Source: UBA9554 sp038205135 (lineage in GTDB: Bacteria; Pseudomonadota; Alphaproteobacteria; Rhodobacterales; Rhodobacteraceae). Taken from it: DNA of 9,720 nt. The stretch is taken from assembly GCA_038205135.1 (NCBI GenBank), contig JBBRCF010000129.1, positions 1 through 9,720 of the forward strand. Direction: 5' to 3'. This document shows positions 1 through 7,027 of this stretch, in pieces. A program made the translations under genes and the position numbers. The first letter of the stretch is position 1. Each line of letters opens with the position of its first letter. A model generated the notes under the pieces. That model saw only the letters and a program-made list of their open reading frames with translations, did not search any database and was not told the DNA's origin.

Positions 1-837
1 CAGCATCAGGATCTGCGGCGACCCGAAGGCACCCGCACTCAGGATCACTTCGCGGGCGGCATGCACCTGCTGCAGCGTGCCATCCGTATCCTTGTATTCC
101 ACGCCGGTCGCGGTCAGCGGGCCAGAGTCTGACAGGATCACGCGGGTGACATGGGCATGGGTGATGATGGTCAGGTTCGCCCGCTGTTCCACCGCACCTT
201 CAAGGAAGGCGTGATAGGTGCTGGACCGTTTGCCCTTGCGCGTGCTGGTCTGGAACAGCGACGTGACACCCTTCGGCCCACCCCGGTCGCGCCCGTTATA
301 GTCGCCGACCGGAATGCCCGTCGCTTCTACAGCACGCACGAAATCGCGGGACGCCGGGATCACCGGCGACCGCACCGACACCCCTAACGGCCCGCCCGTG
401 CCATGCGCGGCGCTGTCCACCGAGATCTCGTTGCTGGGCGCCAGATCCTCGGATTTGATGAAATAGGGCAGGACGTCGTCATAGCTCCAGCCCGTGGCGC
501 CATTGGCCGCCCAGGCGTTGAAATCGCCGGGATGGCCGCGCACATAGGCCATGTAGTTGATGCCGGATGATCCGCCCAGCATCTTGCCCCGCGGGGCGGG
601 CATGATGCGGTCGATCAGACCCAGCCCGGCTTTGCCGGGGTCAGCGGTAAACATCCAGTCTGTGGTGGGATCAAGCTGCAGGCTGCCCACCGCGGCGGGC
701 ATGCTTTCATGCGCGGGTGGTTTCCCACCGGCCTCTATCAGGGCGACGCGAACCGCCGGATCTTCGCTCAGACGCGCAGCGAGCACCGCGCCGGCCGAAC
801 CGCCACCCACGACGACAAAATCATAAGTATCTGACAT
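1..837 (-). CDS. GMC-family FAD-dependent oxidoreductase (choline/alcohol dehydrogenase-like), C-terminus cut by window edge
   Basis: The first 279 residues are present; the frame stays open to the left edge. GMC enzymes use FAD to oxidise an alcohol group on substrates such as choline, sugars, polyols or aliphatic alcohols. The N-terminus has the dinucleotide-binding fold (G11-G-G-S-A-G16) with the ribose-binding acid at E35 in IEAGG. GMC signature 1 lies around R83-D105 (RGKMLGGSSGINY, then YVRGHPGDF). Signature 2 begins at residues 267-279 (SAGAFGSPQILML) and is cut by the edge. The catalytic His/Asn pair would lie in the missing C-terminal part, so substrate cannot be judged. The start is set by a strong GGAGGAGGA ribosome site (846-854), eight bases before ATG. 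It lies 180 bases downstream of ugpC on the same strand, so it could be co-transcribed or have its own promoter. BetA-like choline dehydrogenase is one option, but the generic alcohol-dehydrogenase group fits equally well. Confidence 0.9.
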   Translation of the reverse strand, partial: MSDTYDFVVVGGGSAGAVLAARLSEDPAVRVALIEAGGKPPAHESMPAAVGSLQLDPTTDWMFTADPGKAGLGLIDRIMPAPRGKMLGGSSGINYMAYVRGHPGDFNAWAANGATGWSYDDVLPYFIKSEDLAPSNEISVDSAAHGTGGPLGVSVRSPVIPASRDFVRAVEATGIPVGDYNGRDRGGPKGVTSLFQTSTRKGKRSSTYHAFLEGAVEQRANLTIITHAHVTRVILSDSGPLTATGVEYKDTDGTLQQVHAAREVILSAGAFGSPQILML

Positions 838-1017
838 TAATGTGATCCTCCTCCCCAGAAGGCCCGGTATTGACGCCGGGACCGTCACGTGGCGCTGCTT
901 TATGGCCCGCCCGCGCGGACATCTTGCGCAGGGTTCCGGATTCGGACAACCCATTGATCGGGGTGATCCGCGTCATGTGACCAAACGTCATATGCGCGCA
1001 CGGGTTGCGCCGTGGTG
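838..1017. other. Intergenic region between ugpC and the GMC gene
   Basis: This 180-base stretch has no convincing gene. It holds the GMC ribosome site (846-854) and a short inverted repeat, CCCGG / CCGGG, just upstream of it, which lacks a T-run and is not a convincing terminator. A weak minus-strand promoter candidate has a -35 TTGTCC at 944-949 and a -10 CAAGAT at 921-926, spaced 17 bases. At 971-991 there are two copies of CGTCAT 15 bases apart, the first inside the inverted repeat GTCA-TG-TGAC (972-981). This may be an operator. No Pho-type 11-base spacing is visible here. Confidence 0.4.
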
Positions 1018-2064
1018 TCAGATCCGGCGCCCGGTCGCGGCATCAAACAAATGCGCCGCGCTGGCGTCAAACGCAAAGATCAGCCGGTCGGCCAAAGGCG
1101 CGTCCGACGGCAATGTGGCAACCAGCGGCTGACCCGCCACGGATCCATGCACCAGACGCTGCGCGCCCAGTTCCTCGACATGGGCTACCGCCATCTCCAG
1201 TGACCCGGGGGCACCTTCGGGGGCGCGGTGCAGGTCCTCGGGACGCAGGCCCAGTGTGATGGGGCCGGTGCCGGGGGCGTTGACGGGCAGGGTCACGCCG
1301 TCAAAGCTGACCCGGCCGCCGTCGCGCACAACGTTCAGCAGGTTCATCGACGGGGCTCCGATAAACCCTGCGACGAATATCGACGCCGGGTGGCGATACA
1401 CATCCAGCGGCGCGCCGATCTGTTCCACGCGGCCCTTGTTCAGCACCACCAGACGGTCAGCCAGCGTCATCGCCTCGACCTGATCATGGGTGACATAGAC
1501 CGATGTGGTGCCCAGCCGGCGCTGCAACTGGCGGATTTCGCTGCGCATGGTCACGCGCAGTTTCGCATCCAGGTTCGACAGCGGTTCATCGAACAGGAAG
1601 GCCGCCGGTTCGCGCACGATGGCGCGGCCCATGGCGACGCGCTGGCGCTGGCCGCCGGACAATTGCCGCGGCTTGCGGTCCAGATAATCGCCGATTTCCA
1701 GGATACCCGCCGCCTGATCGACGCGGCGCGCGATTTCCGCCCGGTCCATGCGACGGTTTTTCAACCCATAGGCAAGGTTCTGGCGAACCGTCATGTGCGG
1801 ATACAAAGCATAGTTTTGAAATACCATCGCGATATCACGCTCGCCCGGTTCCAGATCGTTGACCACGCGGTCCCCGATCCGCACCGTGCCTGTCGTGATC
1901 GTCTCCAGCCCCGCGATCATCCGCAGCAGCGTGGATTTTCCACAGCCGGACGGCCCCACCAGCACGACAAACTCGCCATCCGCGATGCCCAACGAGACGC
2001 CTTCGACCGCCATGGTATTGCCCGCGTAGGCCTTGCTCACATTTTCCAGCGCGATGGTCGCCAT
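1018..2064 (-). CDS. ugpC: UgpC, ATP-binding subunit of the sn-glycerol-3-phosphate ABC importer
   Basis: This 348-residue cytoplasmic ATPase drives import through UgpA/UgpE; E. coli UgpC has 356 residues. All nucleotide-binding motifs are intact: Walker A GPSGCGKST (37-45), Q-loop Q83 (VFQNYALYPH), signature LSGGQRQR (135-142), Walker B with catalytic glutamate in FLFDEP (E160), D-loop SNLDAKL, and H-loop H193 (VTHDQVEAMT). The C-terminal third is a MalK-type TOBE regulatory region with the LGLRPEDL motif. Its ATG directly abuts the TAA stop of ugpE, and a GGAG site lies inside the end of ugpE, so translation is probably coupled. It is the last transporter gene of the ugpBAEC block. MalK-like ATPases are similar across sugar importers, so the name rests mainly on the neighbouring UgpB. 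No sign of damage. Confidence 0.93.
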   Translation of the reverse strand: MATIALENVSKAYAGNTMAVEGVSLGIADGEFVVLVGPSGCGKSTLLRMIAGLETITTGTVRIGDRVVNDLEPGERDIAMVFQNYALYPHMTVRQNLAYGLKNRRMDRAEIARRVDQAAGILEIGDYLDRKPRQLSGGQRQRVAMGRAIVREPAAFLFDEPLSNLDAKLRVTMRSEIRQLQRRLGTTSVYVTHDQVEAMTLADRLVVLNKGRVEQIGAPLDVYRHPASIFVAGFIGAPSMNLLNVVRDGGRVSFDGVTLPVNAPGTGPITLGLRPEDLHRAPEGAPGSLEMAVAHVEELGAQRLVHGSVAGQPLVATLPSDAPLADRLIFAFDASAAHLFDAATGRRI

Positions 2065-2913
2065 TTATTTCTCCGTCTCGATCAGGCCTTTGACAAAGAC
2101 CCGCTGCATCAGCACCACCACCAGAACCGGCGGCACCATGGCCATGACCGCCGCGGCCATGACGTAATTCCACAACGGGATCGAATCCACCGCCTGCGCC
2201 ATGCGTTTGATCCCTGCGACGATGGTGTAATAGCTTTCGTCGGTAGTGATCAGCAGCGGCCACAGATACTGGTTCCAGCCGTAGATGAACAAGATCACGA
2301 ACAGCGCGGCGATGTTGGTGCGCGACAGCGGGATCAGGATTTCCCAGAAAAACCGCAACGGGCCGGCGCCGTCGATCCGCGCCGCCTCCATCAATTCGTC
2401 CGGAATGGTCAGGAATACCTGCCGGAACAGGAACGTGGCGGTGGCGGATGCGATCAAGGGGATGGTCAGCCCGGCATAGCTGTTCAGCATGCCCAGATCC
2501 GCCACCACTTTGAAGGTCGGCAGGATCCGCACCTCGACCGGCAGCATCAGGGTGATGAAGATGCACCAGAACGCGAACATGCGGAAAGGAAAGCGGAAAT
2601 AGACGATCGCAAAGGCCGAGGTGATGGAAATCGCGATTTTGCCGCAGGCAATGACCATCGCCATGATCAGCGAATTCCACAGCATCCCGGATAATGGCGG
2701 CGCACCAAGGTTCGAGAACCCCTCGCCGAACATCGCGCTGTAGTTTTCGACCGCATTGTTTCCGGGCCAGAATGGGATCAGCCCGGTTTCAAACGCCGAT
2801 TGCGGATGGGTGGACGCGACGATGGCCAACCAGACCGGGAATGCCACGGTCAGCACGCCCGCGATCAGCACCAGATGGGCGGCGGCCTGCAGCAGGGGAC
2901 GGCGTTCGATCAT
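2065..2913 (-). CDS. ugpE: UgpE, inner-membrane permease of the sn-glycerol-3-phosphate ABC importer
   Basis: This is a 282-residue MalG-type permease, close to E. coli UgpE (281). Hydrophobic segments alternate through the protein as expected for six membrane helices, the first at about residues 12-32. The cytoplasmic coupling loop that contacts UgpC is the canonical EAA motif (EAARIDGAGPLRFFW, starting at E176). An in-frame ATG at 2955 would add 14 residues, but I prefer 2913. There a GGAG site (in GGTGGAGTACTGAC) is correctly spaced, the gene starts one base after the ugpA stop, and the resulting length matches the family. The longer start would lie inside ugpA and add a polar stretch with no counterpart. 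The gene ends directly against ugpC. Confidence 0.92.
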   Translation of the reverse strand: MIERRPLLQAAAHLVLIAGVLTVAFPVWLAIVASTHPQSAFETGLIPFWPGNNAVENYSAMFGEGFSNLGAPPLSGMLWNSLIMAMVIACGKIAISITSAFAIVYFRFPFRMFAFWCIFITLMLPVEVRILPTFKVVADLGMLNSYAGLTIPLIASATATFLFRQVFLTIPDELMEAARIDGAGPLRFFWEILIPLSRTNIAALFVILFIYGWNQYLWPLLITTDESYYTIVAGIKRMAQAVDSIPLWNYVMAAAVMAMVPPVLVVVLMQRVFVKGLIETEK

Positions 2914-2914
2914 G

Positions 2915-3793
2915 TCAGTACTCCACCCGGCGTTCGATATAGCGGAACTGTACAACGGTCAGAAGGATCACCACGCCCATCAGGATCACCGATTGTGCGG
3001 CGGATGACCCCAGATTCAGGCCCAGAAACCCGTCAACATAAACCTTGTAGACCAGAATGTTGGTGGCCTGCGCCGGCCCGCCTTCGGTGGTGGCGTCGAT
3101 GACCGGAAAGGTGTCGAACAGCGCATAGACCGTGTTGACCACCAGCAGGAAAAACGTCGTGGGGGCCAACAGCGGCAGGGTGATGGTCCAGAACCGCCGC
3201 ACCGGACCTGCGCCATCGATGGCGGCGGCCTCGCGCATGCTGGCCGGGATGGCCTGCAGGCCGGCGACAAAGAACAAAAAGTTGTAGCTGATCTGTTTCC
3301 AGGTCGCGGCGATGATCACCAGGATCATGGATTGGGTGCCGTTCAAGCTGTGGTCCCAGTCGATGCCCAGCACCTCCAGCGCATAGGGGGCCAGACCAAT
3401 GGTCGGGTTGAAGATGAACCACCACAGCAGGCCCGCGATAGCGGGGGCAACGGCATAGGGCCAGACCAGCAACGTGGTATAGACCTTTGCGCTGGACAGC
3501 ATCCGGTCAACGGCCAAGGCCAGCACCAGTGAAATCGACAGCGCCAGCACCGCAACGGACACGGAAAACACCAGCGTCACGGTGATGGAATCGACATAAA
3601 GCCGGTCTTTCAGCAGGGCGGCGTAATTTTCAATCCCGACGAAAGTAGTCTTCAGGCCAAACGCATCTTCGCGCAGAAAGCTTTGCCAGCCAGCCTGCGC
3701 GGCAGGCCACAGGAAAAATACAAAGGTGATCACCAGTTGCGGGGCCAGCAGCAGCCAAGGCAGCAGTTGATTGCGAAAAATCGCGCGTTTCAT
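2915..3793 (-). CDS. ugpA: UgpA, inner-membrane permease of the sn-glycerol-3-phosphate ABC importer
   Basis: This is a 292-residue MalF-type permease; E. coli UgpA has 295. The N-terminus (PWLLLAPQLVITFVFFLWP, about 12-30) is the first membrane helix, followed by the periplasmic FVGIENYAAL segment typical of this subunit and five further hydrophobic segments. The EAA coupling loop is canonical (EAAAIDGAGPVRRFW, starting at E188). It pairs with UgpE to form the channel. The ribosome site is weak (AAGG eight bases before ATG), and the gene lies 89 bases after ugpB with a strong hairpin in between, which suggests lower expression than ugpB. It ends in TGA one base before the ugpE start. Confidence 0.93.
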   Translation of the reverse strand: MKRAIFRNQLLPWLLLAPQLVITFVFFLWPAAQAGWQSFLREDAFGLKTTFVGIENYAALLKDRLYVDSITVTLVFSVSVAVLALSISLVLALAVDRMLSSAKVYTTLLVWPYAVAPAIAGLLWWFIFNPTIGLAPYALEVLGIDWDHSLNGTQSMILVIIAATWKQISYNFLFFVAGLQAIPASMREAAAIDGAGPVRRFWTITLPLLAPTTFFLLVVNTVYALFDTFPVIDATTEGGPAQATNILVYKVYVDGFLGLNLGSSAAQSVILMGVVILLTVVQFRYIERRVEY

Positions 3794-3838
3794 GGGCGGG
3801 GCCTTGGTGAAGGAAATGGGGTAGGGATGAAATGCAAA

Positions 3839-3867
3839 GACAGCCCGCGTGGGAAACGCGGGCTGTC
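3839..3867 (-). terminator. Perfect hairpin between ugpB and ugpA (partial terminator or mRNA stabiliser)
   Basis: Bases 3839-3850 are the exact reverse complement of 3856-3867, giving a 12-base-pair GC-rich stem with a five-base loop. It begins 16 bases after the ugpB stop. On the transcribed strand it is followed by TTTGCATTT, an interrupted T-run, so it could end a fraction of transcripts. In binding-protein operons such hairpins commonly protect the upstream message and let the binding protein exceed the membrane subunits. That role is inferred here. Confidence 0.8.
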
Positions 3868-3882
3868 AGGGGGCAGGATGCC

Positions 3883-5196
3883 TTACTTGTTGGCAGTTTC
3901 GAATTCACGGATCAGGACGTTGCCACGAGCGACCAGATCGTTCAGCGCGGTCTGCGCATCTTTCTGGCCGGACAGCAGGGCCTGGAACTCCTCGTCGATG
4001 ATGCCACGGATCTGCACGTAGGACCCGAAACGCAGTCCTTTCGAATTTCCGGTCGGGGCGTTCAGCGTCATCTGCTGGATCGACACGTCAGCACCGGGGT
4101 TCGCGTCATAGTAACCCTGCGACTTCGACAGGTCCCATGCGGCCTGGGTGATCGGCAGATAGCCGGTGTCCTGGTGCCATTGGGCCTGCACTTCCGGCGA
4201 GGACAGGAAGGTAAAGAAGTTTGCGGCGGCCTTGTATTCGGCCTCGGGACGACCGGTCATCACCCACAGCGTCGCGCCACCGATGATCGAGTTCTGCGGT
4301 GCGATGTCGGCGTAATGCGGCAGCATGCCGTAGCCGACTTCGAATTCCTTTGCGTTCGCCACCACACCGGCGCGCGAGGCCGACGAGTTCATGTAGATCG
4401 CGCATTCCTGGGTGTAGAACTTCGGCGGGGCATCCGCGCCGCCGCCCGGGCCACCGTAAGAGAACACGCCTTCTTTCTGCCAGCGCGCCATGTTTTCCCA
4501 ATGGCGGGCCTGCACCGGGCCGTTCACGGTCAGCTCGGTCGCCAGACCGCCAAAGCCGTTTTCCATCGTGCCGATCGGCTGGTTGTGCCAGGCCGAGAAG
4601 TTTTCCAGCTGTGCCCAGGAAATCCAGCCAGAGGTGAAGCCGCACTTGGCCGCGCCGGATTCCATGATCTTCTTCGAAAACGCTTCGACGTCTTCCCAGG
4701 TTTTCGGCGGGGTGTTGCGGTCCAGACCGGCTTTCTCGAACACATCCTTGTTGTAGTACATGATCGGGGTGGACGAGTTGAACGGCATCGACAGCATGTT
4801 GCCTTCGGAGTCGGTGTAGTAGCCGACGACGGCAGGCAGGAAGCCGGCGGGGTCGAAGGGCTCGCCGGCGTCTTTCATCAGCTGGTACACCGGATAAATC
4901 GCGCCCTTGGCGGCCATCATGGTGCCGGTGCCGACCTCGAACACCTGCACGATGGCGGGCTGTTCTTTCGCGCGGAAGGCGGCGATGGCGGCGGTCATCG
5001 TTTCGGCATAGGTGCCCTTGAACGATGGGGTGACTTTGAACTCGGACTGCGACGCGTTGTAAGCGGCAGCAACCGCTTCAAGCTTCTGGCCCAGTTCGCC
5101 ACCCATGGCGTGCCACCACTGGATTTCGGTCTGCGCGGCGGCAGCACTGAATGAGGCGGCAAGCGCCAGCACCGACAAGCTGAAAGTACGGATCAT
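3883..5196 (-). CDS. ugpB: UgpB, periplasmic sn-glycerol-3-phosphate / glycerophosphodiester binding protein
   Basis: This is a 437-residue precursor; E. coli UgpB has 438. A Sec signal peptide covers about residues 1-21 (hydrophobic LSVLALAASF, then SAAAA before QTEIQWW). The mature protein follows enterobacterial UgpB closely from end to end: WWHAMGGELGQ, FKGTYAETMTAAIAAFR, QVFEVGTGTMMA, PFNSSTPIMYYNKDVF, SGWISWAQLENFSAW, IIGGATLWVM, WHQDTGYLPIT, and a C-terminal arginine segment (GSYVQIRGIIDEEF). These include the pocket regions that hold the glycerol phosphate, so the substrate call is better founded than usual for this family. Known UgpB proteins bind sn-glycerol-3-phosphate and, in some species, glycerophosphocholine. 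I chose ATG 5196 because GGAG (5203-5206) sits six bases upstream. In-frame ATGs at 5208 and 5217 also have plausible sites and would add four or seven residues to the signal peptide. Pho-box-like repeats lie just upstream. Confidence 0.94.
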   Translation of the reverse strand: MIRTFSLSVLALAASFSAAAAQTEIQWWHAMGGELGQKLEAVAAAYNASQSEFKVTPSFKGTYAETMTAAIAAFRAKEQPAIVQVFEVGTGTMMAAKGAIYPVYQLMKDAGEPFDPAGFLPAVVGYYTDSEGNMLSMPFNSSTPIMYYNKDVFEKAGLDRNTPPKTWEDVEAFSKKIMESGAAKCGFTSGWISWAQLENFSAWHNQPIGTMENGFGGLATELTVNGPVQARHWENMARWQKEGVFSYGGPGGGADAPPKFYTQECAIYMNSSASRAGVVANAKEFEVGYGMLPHYADIAPQNSIIGGATLWVMTGRPEAEYKAAANFFTFLSSPEVQAQWHQDTGYLPITQAAWDLSKSQGYYDANPGADVSIQQMTLNAPTGNSKGLRFGSYVQIRGIIDEEFQALLSGQKDAQTALNDLVARGNVLIREFETANK

Positions 5197-5294
5197 GAGG
5201 ATCTCCATGGTTAACATCCTGATCCCTATTGACCCTGTTAGGTGACAGCCGTGTTGCAGAAATATGCAGGTTTCGTGACAGTGCTCAGGGCCCG
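5197..5294. other. Gap between system 2 and ugpB: promoter region of ugpBAEC
   Basis: These 98 bases separate the stop of the last system 2 gene from ugpB. They contain the phased repeats described at 5242-5281 and the ribosome site of ugpB (5203-5206). No hairpin terminator for system 2 is visible, so read-through into ugpB is possible. If the repeats are a PhoB site, the -10 region would fall near 5227-5232 (AATAGG/CAATAG on the minus strand, a poor match to consensus), giving a short leader of about 25 bases. Confidence 0.5.
5242..5281 (-). promoter_or_regulatory. Candidate PhoB-box array, four 7-base units at 11-base period
   Basis: On the transcribed strand the units are CTGTCAC (5281-5275), CCTGCAT (5270-5264), CTGCAAC (5259-5253) and CTGTCAC (5248-5242), with four-base spacers GAAA, ATTT and ACGG. 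The classical Pho box is two CTGTCAT units separated by four, mostly A/T bases. Here the outer units match 6 of 7 and the inner ones 4 of 7, and all keep the exact 11-base phase. The site sits about 46 bases before ugpB, and ugp is a known PhoB target in E. coli. Function is inferred from pattern and position. Confidence 0.6.
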
Positions 5295-6104
5295 TCACTT
5301 GATCCCGGCGCGCATGAAACTTTGCACGAATTGCCGCTGAAACAGCAGGAACCCCAGCAGCAGGGGCGCTGATGTCATCAGCGTGGCCGCGTTGATCAGT
5401 GCCCAGTCGGTGCCGCTGTCGGTGGTGGCAAAGATCGACAGGCCCACCGTCAGCGGCCGGGTTTCGACCGAATTGGTGATGATCAGCGGCCACAGGAAAT
5501 TGTTCCAGTGATGGCTGACCGACACCAGCCCGAACGCCAGCATCGCCGGTTTGCCCAGCGGCACATAGACCCGCCACAACAGACCCAGCAGGGTGCAGCC
5601 TTCGACGCGCGCGGCCTCGTCCAGTTCGCGCGGAATGGTCTTGAAGGTCTGGCGCAGCAGAAAGATCGCAAAGGCCGAGGCGAAATAGGGCAGGCCGATG
5701 GCCAGGATCGTGTCCACCAGCCCCAATGCGCGCATCGTCTTGTAGTTTTCGACCAGCAGGATGTCGGGCACCACCAGCAACTGCACCAGCACCACGGCGA
5801 ACAACACGCCCTTGCCGGGGAAATCCAGACGGGCAAACGCAAAGGCCGCCAGCGTGCACAGCACCAGTTGCACGGTCAGGATCATCGTGACGAGGATGAT
5901 CGTGTTCAGGAAATAGCGTGCGAACGGCGCCTGATCCCAGGCGCGGGCGAAATTGTTCAGCGTCAGCGGCGCGTTCAGCACGAAACGCGCTTCGTAGGCC
6001 GGGGGATGGAACGCCGCCCACATCGCATACAGCAGCGGCAGTACCCACAGCAGCGCCAGCATCCAGCCTGCGGTGCGGATCAACAGGCTGTCGATGCGGG
6101 TCAT
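5295..6104 (-). CDS. ABC sugar/polyol-type importer permease, MalG/UgpE type (system 2)
   Basis: This is a 269-residue inner-membrane permease of the CUT1 family. The first helix is about residues 13-32 (GWMLALLWVLPLLYAMWAAF), followed by five more hydrophobic segments and the typical HHWNNFLWPLIIT stretch. The coupling loop reads EAARVEGC (from E163), where UgpE has EAARIDGA. The ATG (6104) overlaps the TGA of the preceding permease by four bases and has no strong ribosome site of its own, so translation probably depends on coupling to the upstream gene. The 810-base length is slightly short for the family but lacks nothing obvious. It is the last gene of the four-gene set; ugpB follows after 98 bases. 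Confidence 0.9.
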   Translation of the reverse strand: MTRIDSLLIRTAGWMLALLWVLPLLYAMWAAFHPPAYEARFVLNAPLTLNNFARAWDQAPFARYFLNTIILVTMILTVQLVLCTLAAFAFARLDFPGKGVLFAVVLVQLLVVPDILLVENYKTMRALGLVDTILAIGLPYFASAFAIFLLRQTFKTIPRELDEAARVEGCTLLGLLWRVYVPLGKPAMLAFGLVSVSHHWNNFLWPLIITNSVETRPLTVGLSIFATTDSGTDWALINAATLMTSAPLLLGFLLFQRQFVQSFMRAGIK

Positions 6105-6970
6105 CGGTAATGCACCCGGCGGTCGGCGGCAAAGAACTGCCCGATGCCGACGATGGACAGGATCACCACCAGCACGATGGTCAGCGCGCTGGCATAGGCG
6201 GTATCCCAGAACCGGAACCCGACCTCGTAGATGTAATACAGCAGCAGTTGCGACGCATTGTCCGGCCCGCCGCGCGTCATGACGAACACATGGTCCACCA
6301 TTCGGAATGCGTTGACCACCGCATTGACCGACACGAACAGTGTCGTGGGCATGATCAGGGGCCACGTGACCCTGCGAAAGAACGTCCACGGGCGGCAACC
6401 CTCGATCGCTGCCGCTTCGCGCAGTGGTTGGGGAATGGTTTGCAGCGCAGCAAGGTAGAAGATCATGAAGAACCCCGCCTCTTTCCACACTGTCACGGCG
6501 GACAGCGCATACAGCGCGGTTTCAGGCTGGCCGATCAGATTGACCGAGGGCAGGCCGAACAGCCCGCGCACCTGATCGATCAGGCCGAACCCCGGCGCGT
6601 AAAAGAACAGCCAGATGTTCGCCACTGCGATCAACGGCAGCACCGTCGGCGTGAAATAGGCCATCCGCATCAGACCCACGCCGCGAAACGGGCGATGGAC
6701 GAACAGCGCCATGGCCAACGACAGGCCGACCGATGCGGGAATGGTGATCGCGGCATAGATCGCCGAATTGACCATCGCCTTGGCGAAAATCGGATCGGCC
6801 ATCATCCGCTTGTAATTTTCAAAGCCGACGAACTGGGTCGGACGCCGCCCGCGCGGGGTGGACCAGAAACTGTCGATCAGCGTCTGCACCGCAGGAATAT
6901 GCGTGAAGGCCAGCAGGAACACGAAGGCCGGCAAGATTAACAGCCAGCCATGAATCCATTCGCGGCGCAT
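6101..6970 (-). CDS. ABC sugar/polyol-type importer permease, MalF/UgpA type (system 2)
   Basis: This is a 289-residue inner-membrane permease. The N-terminal helix (GWLLILPAFVFLLAFTHIP, about 8-26) precedes the subunit-typical FVGFENYKRM segment, then further hydrophobic segments consistent with six helices. The coupling loop is EAAAIEGC (from E185) instead of the usual EAAxxDGA. Start 6970 is supported by AAAGGA (6977-6982) six bases upstream and a normal N-terminus. It follows the binding-protein gene by 57 bases that hold a perfect hairpin, and overlaps the next permease by four bases (ATGA). The family assignment is firm; the substrate is unknown. Confidence 0.92.
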   Translation of the reverse strand: MRREWIHGWLLILPAFVFLLAFTHIPAVQTLIDSFWSTPRGRRPTQFVGFENYKRMMADPIFAKAMVNSAIYAAITIPASVGLSLAMALFVHRPFRGVGLMRMAYFTPTVLPLIAVANIWLFFYAPGFGLIDQVRGLFGLPSVNLIGQPETALYALSAVTVWKEAGFFMIFYLAALQTIPQPLREAAAIEGCRPWTFFRRVTWPLIMPTTLFVSVNAVVNAFRMVDHVFVMTRGGPDNASQLLLYYIYEVGFRFWDTAYASALTIVLVVILSIVGIGQFFAADRRVHYR

Positions 6971-6991
6971 CGTGTGTCCTTTGTGCGGGAT

Positions 6992-7015
6992 GGGCCGGAG
7001 GTGTCCCTCCGGCCC
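6992..7015 (-). terminator. Perfect hairpin after the system 2 binding-protein gene
   Basis: GGGCCGGAGG (6992-7001) and CCTCCGGCCC (7006-7015) form a perfect 10-base-pair stem with a four-base loop, 12 bases after the binding-protein stop. No T-run follows on the transcribed strand, so a message-stabilising or processing role is more likely than full termination. It occupies the same position as the hairpin after ugpB but has a different sequence. Confidence 0.75.
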
Positions 7016-7027
7016 GGTTTGATATGC

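Noticed and set aside
846..880. Terminator-like CCCGG / CCGGG inverted repeat near the GMC start
   Set aside because: The stem is only five bases with an eight-base loop and no T-run, and it lies immediately upstream of the ribosome site, where a terminator would block the gene.
1228..2694. Long plus-strand frame of 488 codons opposite ugpC and ugpE
   Set aside because: The product is rich in His, Arg, Gln and Asp without any domain; it is an antisense shadow of GC-rich genes. The same holds for the plus-strand frames at 3832-5154, 5508-6110, 5918-6940, 6950-8044 and 8320-9432.
3883..6132. A single 749-codon minus-strand frame that could look like a fused transporter protein
   Set aside because: Its upstream part runs out of frame through the system 2 permease gene and gives low-complexity, non-membrane sequence. 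The real product is UgpB from 5196, with signal peptide and ribosome site.
5295..6488. A 397-codon start for the system 2 MalG-type permease
   Set aside because: The extra N-terminal 128 codons are the shadow of the upstream permease in another frame. The ATG at 6104, in an ATGA overlap, gives a normal permease N-terminus.
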